Shown here: positions 60,336 to 64,000 of the stretch, one piece after another
How the letters are laid out: each line of letters opens with the position of its first letter
Position numbering within the stretch: position 1 is the first letter of the stretch
Source: Roseateles_B sp041912595
GTDB taxonomy: Bacteria; Pseudomonadota; Gammaproteobacteria; Burkholderiales; Burkholderiaceae_C
NCBI GenBank assembly: GCA_041912595.1
Contig: JAYRMR010000005.1
Span: 71,264-135,263, forward strand
Reading direction: 5' to 3'
Length of the DNA stretch: 64,000 nt
The notes under the pieces: model-generated
The model's database searches: none
What the model was told of the DNA's origin: nothing
The model's input: the letters and a program-made list of their open reading frames with translations, nothing else
Made by a program: the position numbers and the translations under genes

Positions 60336-60917
60336 TCAGCGGCGGTCCACCAGCGCGTGGGCGATGGTACCGAGATCCACGTATTCCAGCTCACTGCCCA
60401 CCGGCACGCCGCGTGCCAGACGCGTGGACTTGACGCCGCGGGAGCGCAGCGCCTGGGCCAGCACGTGGGCCGTGGCCTCGCCTTCCGCCGTGAAGCTGGT
60501 CGCCAGGATCACCTCCTCGAGCGGGCCGTCTTGCACCCGTTCCAGCAGTTGGCGCACGCCGATTTCCCGCCCGCCGATGCCATCAAGCGGGCTCACCCGC
60601 CCTTGCAGCACGAAGTAGTAGCCGCGGTAGGAACCGGTGCGCTCGAGCGCCGCCTGATCGGCGGGCGTCTCCACCACGGCCAGCAGCCGCGCGTCGCGCC
60701 CGTCGTCCCGGCAGATCTCGCACAGCCCGGCCTCGCTGAAGGTGTAGCAGCGCTCGCAGTGCCCCACCCGCTCGCCCGCGGCCCGCAGCGCCTCCGACAG
60801 ACGCACCGCGCCCGCCCGGTCATGCTGCAGCAGGTGATAGGCCATCCGTTGCGCCGACTTCTGCCCCACACCCGGCAGGCAGCGCAGCGCGTCGATCAGT
60901 TGCTCAAGTGCGTTCAA
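60336..60917 (-). CDS. recR: Recombination protein RecR
   Basis: A 193-residue protein with an N-terminal helix-hairpin-helix (LPGVGQKSAQRMAYHLL), a four-Cys zinc finger (CERCYTFSEAGLCEIC) and a Toprim domain (VETPADQAALERTG). With RecO and RecF it loads RecA on gapped DNA. It follows ybaB across about 270 bases holding a dispersed repeat; the dnaX-ybaB-recR order is conserved. Confidence 0.96.
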   Translation of the reverse strand: MNALEQLIDALRCLPGVGQKSAQRMAYHLLQHDRAGAVRLSEALRAAGERVGHCERCYTFSEAGLCEICRDDGRDARLLAVVETPADQAALERTGSYRGYYFVLQGRVSPLDGIGGREIGVRQLLERVQDGPLEEVILATSFTAEGEATAHVLAQALRSRGVKSTRLARGVPVGSELEYVDLGTIAHALVDRR

Positions 60918-61114
60918 TGGCGTGACTTCCGTGGCTCTGGCCTCACTGGCATTCCCGAAGGACCCGCGGCTCTAACGAATTCAACAGCGCCCCATCTCCG
61001 CACCAGACTCCACCGAGAGACAGCCGAAGATCCGGTTCCACGCGACCTGAAGCAGGGACGACTCAAAGGACAAAGCAGCCCGCAGGGCGCCCCGTGCCTT
61101 ATCGAGTGACATCC

Positions 61115-61180
61115 GGGGATCCGGCTTCGCCGGGCCCTCGGATGTGCCCCCTGAGGGGGCGCGCGAAGCGCGTAGGGGAG
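61115..61180 (-). repeat. Triple-hairpin dispersed repeat, copy B
   Basis: Starts GGGGATCCGGCTTCGCCGGGCC, as copy A at 46869 apart from one base. Hairpins: CCGGC/GCCGG (loop TTC), GCCCCC/GGGGGC (loop TGA) and GCGC/GCGC (loop GAA). Ends six bases before the ybaB stop codon, on the 3' side of that minus-strand gene. The gap 60918-61185 holds nothing else I can support. Confidence 0.8.
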
Positions 61181-61185
61181 GAGCC

Positions 61186-61512
61186 TTAAAAGGGAAATTT
61201 CATGCCGGGAGGCAGCGGCATGCCGGCCGTGAGCTTGCCCATCTTCTCGGTGCTGACCTGCTCGGCGCGGCGCACGGCGTCATTGAAGGCAGCGGCCACG
61301 AGGTCCTCGAGCATGTCCTTGTCATCGGCCAGCAGGCTGGGGTCGATGGTGACGCGCTTGACGTCGTGCTTGCAGGTCATCAGGACCTTGACCAGACCGG
61401 CGCCGGACTGGCCCTCGACCTCGACCAGCGCCAGCTCGTCCTGGGCCTTCTTGAGGTTGTCCTGCATGGCCTGGGCCTGCTTCATCAGGCCGGCAAGTTG
61501 ACCCTTCATCAT
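61186..61512 (-). CDS. ybaB: Nucleoid-associated protein, YbaB/EbfC family
   Basis: A 108-residue dimeric DNA-binding protein. The family core MKQAQAMQDNLKKAQDELA is followed by VEGQSGAGLVKV and a C-terminal Gly/Pro tail (MPLPPGMKFPF). It binds DNA broadly and lies between dnaX and recR, as in most bacteria. Confidence 0.95.
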   Translation of the reverse strand: MMKGQLAGLMKQAQAMQDNLKKAQDELALVEVEGQSGAGLVKVLMTCKHDVKRVTIDPSLLADDKDMLEDLVAAAFNDAVRRAEQVSTEKMGKLTAGMPLPPGMKFPF

Positions 61513-61548
61513 GATTCACACTCCTGGTTTCGTTGTCAGTGTCTAAGG

Positions 61549-61591
61549 CTGAAAGCGTTCGGGCCGCGCCGTGCGCGGCGCCGGCTTTCAG
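61549..61591. other. Extended hairpin between dnaX and ybaB
   Basis: CTGAAAGC and GCTTTCAG pair around an inner GCCGCGC/GCGCGGC stem. The outer arm overlaps the dnaX stop codon. It may pace or attenuate transcription into ybaB or stabilise the dnaX mRNA. No T-tract follows on the minus strand. Confidence 0.45.
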
Positions 61592-63837
61592 TGAGGCTTG
61601 ATGGACCCGGGCACGATGCGTGCCGTCTTGAACTGCGCGAGCAGCTCCTTGACCAGCGGGTCTTCAAGAATGATCTGCTCGGCGCGGCGCTGCCGGGCCT
61701 GCGCCTCGGTGGCCTCGCGCAGGGCGGGCGAATCGGTGGCGATGCCCGCCTCGAGCTCGATGCGAACGTCCGCCTGCAGATGCGCGGCCAGCGCGGCCTG
61801 CAGCTTGTCCTTCAGCGCGGGCTGCCGCAGGGAGTCCCGCTCGACGCGGAAGCGCCACTGCTGCGGCTGCACGCTCTCGTCGATGGCCAGGCACTCGGCC
61901 TGCATGCCCAGCTCGCGCGGCAGGGCGGTCAGGCCCAGCTGCTTCATGACGGCCGCCCAGCGCTCGCCCAAGGCCGTGCCCTGCAAGGCGATGGCGCTGC
62001 CGGCGGTCGATGCATAGCCGCCCTCGCCACGGGGCGAGGGGTCTGGCAGGTCCAGGCCCGCCTCGGCGGACATGACGGCCCCGTCCTCATCGGCCGGCGG
62101 CGCATCCAGCCAGGGCGGGGGCTCGTCACCCGATTCCTCGGGCGCGTCGGCATGCACCACCGGGCGGGGGCGCAGTCGCGCACTGGGCGACACGGCCTCG
62201 CCCGAGCGCGTGCGGGCCGGCAGCGAGGGCGCCGGCTGAGCCGGCGGCTGGGCAGGCGCAGGCGCGGACACAGGCGCTTCCTCCATGGCGGGCGGGGCCA
62301 CGTCCACCGGATGAGCCGGCGCGTCCCTGTCCTTGTCCTTGTTCTCGGCCGCGGGCTCGGCATCGAGCACGTCGGGAGGCGCCTCCGCGGACGCTGTCTC
62401 GGCGGACGGCGTGGGGGTCAGGTCTTGCGCGGGCGCCTCCGAAGCCGGCGGCGCGGCCACCGGGGGCGACTGAACCGGTGCAGCCTCAGACGCCGCAGGG
62501 CTCGCTAGGGCGACGGTGGCGGGTGCAGCGACGGGAGCGGCGGCAGGCACCACTGCAGGCACCACTGCAGGCACCACAGCAGGCGCACCGGCCGCCGGCA
62601 TGCGCGCCGGCACGGCCATCGCCGCCGCGGTGGCGGGGCGCAGCAAGGGCGCGGCGGCGGGGGCCGCAGCGGCCGTCCCGGCGGACGCAGCACCGACGCC
62701 TGCCGGCGCGGCGCCCCCCGCATTCAGCGCCGCCCCGCCCCGGGGACGAAAGGCGAGCATGCGCAGCAGCACCATCACCAGGCCGGCGTATTCGTCCGGC
62801 GCCAGCGGCAGTTCCTGGCGGCCATGCAGCGCCATGCTGTACATCAGCTGGATCTCATCGGCCGGCAGGGCGGCGGCCAGGCGCTGGGCCTCGGCGCTGT
62901 CCGGATCCTGCGGGTCGAGCGCACCGGGCGCCGCCTGGGCGATGGCCATCTGCTGCAGCGCGGTGGCCAGGTCCTCCAGCGTGCCGCCGGCCGACAGGCC
63001 GAGATCCCGCAGACGATCCGCGGCGGCCACCACGGCCGGGCCGTCCGCCGCGATCAGCGCATCGAGGATGGCGATGACGTGGCTGCGATCGACGGTGCCC
63101 AGCATCTGGCGCACGCCGTCCTCGCTCAGCGAGCCCGAACCGAAGGCAATCGCCTGGTCGGTCAGCGAGAGCGCATCGCGCATGGAGCCACGCGCCGCAC
63201 GCGCCAGCAGGCGCAGCGAGCCGGCATCGACCGGCACCTGCTCGGCCTCCAGCACGCGGCCCAGGTGCATCTGCACGTTCTGCGGCGCCATCGGGCGCAG
63301 ATTGAACTGCAGGCAGCGGGACAGCACCGTCACCGGCACCTTCTGCGGGTCGGTGGTGGCCAGCACGAACTTGAGGTACTCCGGCGGCTCCTCCAGCGTC
63401 TTCAGCATCGCGTTGAAGGCGGTGTTCGAGAGCATGTGCACTTCGTCGATCATGTAGACCTTGAAGCGCCCCACCACCGGCTTGTAGACCGCCTGGTCCA
63501 GCAGCTGCGAGATTTCCTCGACGCCGCGGTTGGAGGCGGCATCGAGCTCCACGTAGTCCACGAAGCGGCCGGCGTCGATGTCCCGGCAGGCGGGGCAGAC
63601 GCCGCAGGGCTGGGCCGTGATGCCGCCCTGCCCGTCCGCGCCGGTGCAGTTCAGGCTCTTGGCCAGGATGCGCGAGACCGTGGTCTTGCCCACGCCGCGC
63701 GTCCCCGTGAACAGGTAGGCGTGGTGCAGCCGCTGCTGCGTCAGCGCATTGGCCAGCGCCTGCACGACGTGCTCTTGGCCCACCAGTTCCTCGAAACGGT
63801 GGGGGCGGTACTTGCGGGCGAGAACCTGGTAGCTCAT
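61588..63837 (-). CDS. dnaX: DNA polymerase III subunits gamma/tau
   Basis: A 749-residue clamp-loader ATPase. Domains: AAA+ region (about 1-220) with Walker A GTRGVGKTT, zinc-binding CGVCPACRDI and sensor segment IDEVHMLSN; helical lid and collar (about 220-370); then a long Ala/Pro-rich low-complexity linker (about 390-610) and a C-terminal tau domain that binds the polymerase alpha subunit. The start at MSYQVLARKYRP gives the conserved N-terminus. I saw no A-rich slippery sequence for a shorter gamma form. Confidence 0.95.
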   Translation of the reverse strand: MSYQVLARKYRPHRFEELVGQEHVVQALANALTQQRLHHAYLFTGTRGVGKTTVSRILAKSLNCTGADGQGGITAQPCGVCPACRDIDAGRFVDYVELDAASNRGVEEISQLLDQAVYKPVVGRFKVYMIDEVHMLSNTAFNAMLKTLEEPPEYLKFVLATTDPQKVPVTVLSRCLQFNLRPMAPQNVQMHLGRVLEAEQVPVDAGSLRLLARAARGSMRDALSLTDQAIAFGSGSLSEDGVRQMLGTVDRSHVIAILDALIAADGPAVVAAADRLRDLGLSAGGTLEDLATALQQMAIAQAAPGALDPQDPDSAEAQRLAAALPADEIQLMYSMALHGRQELPLAPDEYAGLVMVLLRMLAFRPRGGAALNAGGAAPAGVGAASAGTAAAAPAAAPLLRPATAAAMAVPARMPAAGAPAVVPAVVPAVVPAAAPVAAPATVALASPAASEAAPVQSPPVAAPPASEAPAQDLTPTPSAETASAEAPPDVLDAEPAAENKDKDRDAPAHPVDVAPPAMEEAPVSAPAPAQPPAQPAPSLPARTRSGEAVSPSARLRPRPVVHADAPEESGDEPPPWLDAPPADEDGAVMSAEAGLDLPDPSPRGEGGYASTAGSAIALQGTALGERWAAVMKQLGLTALPRELGMQAECLAIDESVQPQQWRFRVERDSLRQPALKDKLQAALAAHLQADVRIELEAGIATDSPALREATEAQARQRRAEQIILEDPLVKELLAQFKTARIVPGSIKPH
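62545..62580. repeat. Three 12-bp units in the dnaX linker
   Basis: AGGCACCACTGC occurs twice and AGGCACCACAGC once, in tandem. On the minus strand it encodes repeated Val-Val-Pro-Ala in the tau linker, a likely slippage site that keeps the reading frame. Confidence 0.75.
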
Positions 63838-63916
63838 GGCGGCGGATTCTACGGGCGGGCGAGCCCCTCGCCCGGCGCTTCGGGGAAGTCCCGGCCATGA
63901 CCGATAATCGCGCCCC

Positions 63917-64000
63917 ATGAGCACGCACGCCCCCTCCTCTCCCGACACGCTGAGCTACGAACAGGCCGGCGTCAACTACGACCTCATCGACCCCCTGAAG
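63917..64000 (+). CDS. PurM-like protein (AIR synthase family), N-terminal fragment
   Basis: Only the first 28 codons are in the window. LSYEQAGVNYDLIDPLK resembles the N-terminus of phosphoribosylformylglycinamidine cyclo-ligase (PurM), but differs from the usual AGVDIDAG form, so a PurM-related AIR synthase is equally possible. The start follows the dnaX start divergently with 79 bases between. No further call can be made. Confidence 0.5.
   Translation, partial: MSTHAPSSPDTLSYEQAGVNYDLIDPLK

Noticed and set aside
61588..63837. Programmed frameshift in dnaX for a gamma subunit
   Set aside because: No A-rich slippery heptamer or following stem-loop was found in the expected region.
63838..63916. 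4.5S RNA gene (ffs) next to dnaX
   Set aside because: The gap is only 79 bases and lacks the SRP RNA hairpin sequence.

Overview
The window is GC-rich chromosomal DNA of a betaproteobacterium, most likely Burkholderiales of the Roseateles/Rubrivivax/Leptothrix type. This is inferred from the sequence alone: the gmk-rpoZ-spoT-greB block, the hemCD/ppc/algZR-like/argH neighbourhood, a PEP-CTERM protein, exosortase-associated enzyme families and very dense overlapping operons. No insertion sequence, prophage, CRISPR array or rRNA was seen.

Region 1 (1-10,200, + strand) is the most unusual part. A run of overlapping genes encodes a MATE exporter (cut by the window edge), an AMP-forming acyl-CoA ligase and a PLP decarboxylase of the kinds catalogued with exosortase A loci, an acyl-CoA dehydrogenase-like protein without a visible catalytic Glu, a GNAT acyltransferase and two divergent KAS III-like proteins. 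A LuxR receptor, a LuxI acyl-homoserine lactone synthase and a second, intact-looking acyl-CoA dehydrogenase follow. It reads as a quorum-sensing-linked pathway that activates, decarboxylates, oxidises, condenses and exports a small molecule. I do not recognise its product.

Region 2 (10,210-20,716) is an uptake and hydrolysis module. A minus-strand operon (HAAT-type permeases, two ATPases, binding protein, amidase, AA_synth protein, GntR regulator) faces a plus-strand amidase and porin across an AT-rich 347-bp promoter region. The ATPase signature resembles the urea transporter UrtD, so an amide- or ureide-like substrate is inferred.

Region 3 (21,198-32,000) holds gmk, rpoZ, spoT and greB, a CaiB-type CoA-transferase, an orphan Imm21-like immunity protein, two identical tRNA-Arg(ACG) genes with their own promoters, and the hemC-hemD-hemX-hemY operon.

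Region 4 (32,090-46,700) carries ppc, an AlgZ/AlgR-like two-component pair, argH, a PEP-CTERM protein, a hemerythrin, DNA polymerase IV, a soluble TPR-GAF histidine kinase, a DUF454/LysR divergent pair with overlapping start codons, and an lldD-like dehydrogenase.

Region 5 (46,869-64,000) has an S46 dipeptidyl peptidase, dcd, a Crp-family regulator, an RND efflux pair, the rnhA/methyltransferase/gloB/mltD block, the dnaX-ybaB-recR operon and the start of a purM-like gene. Two copies of a roughly 70-bp triple-hairpin repeat lie directly after the stop codons of the S46 peptidase and ybaB genes.
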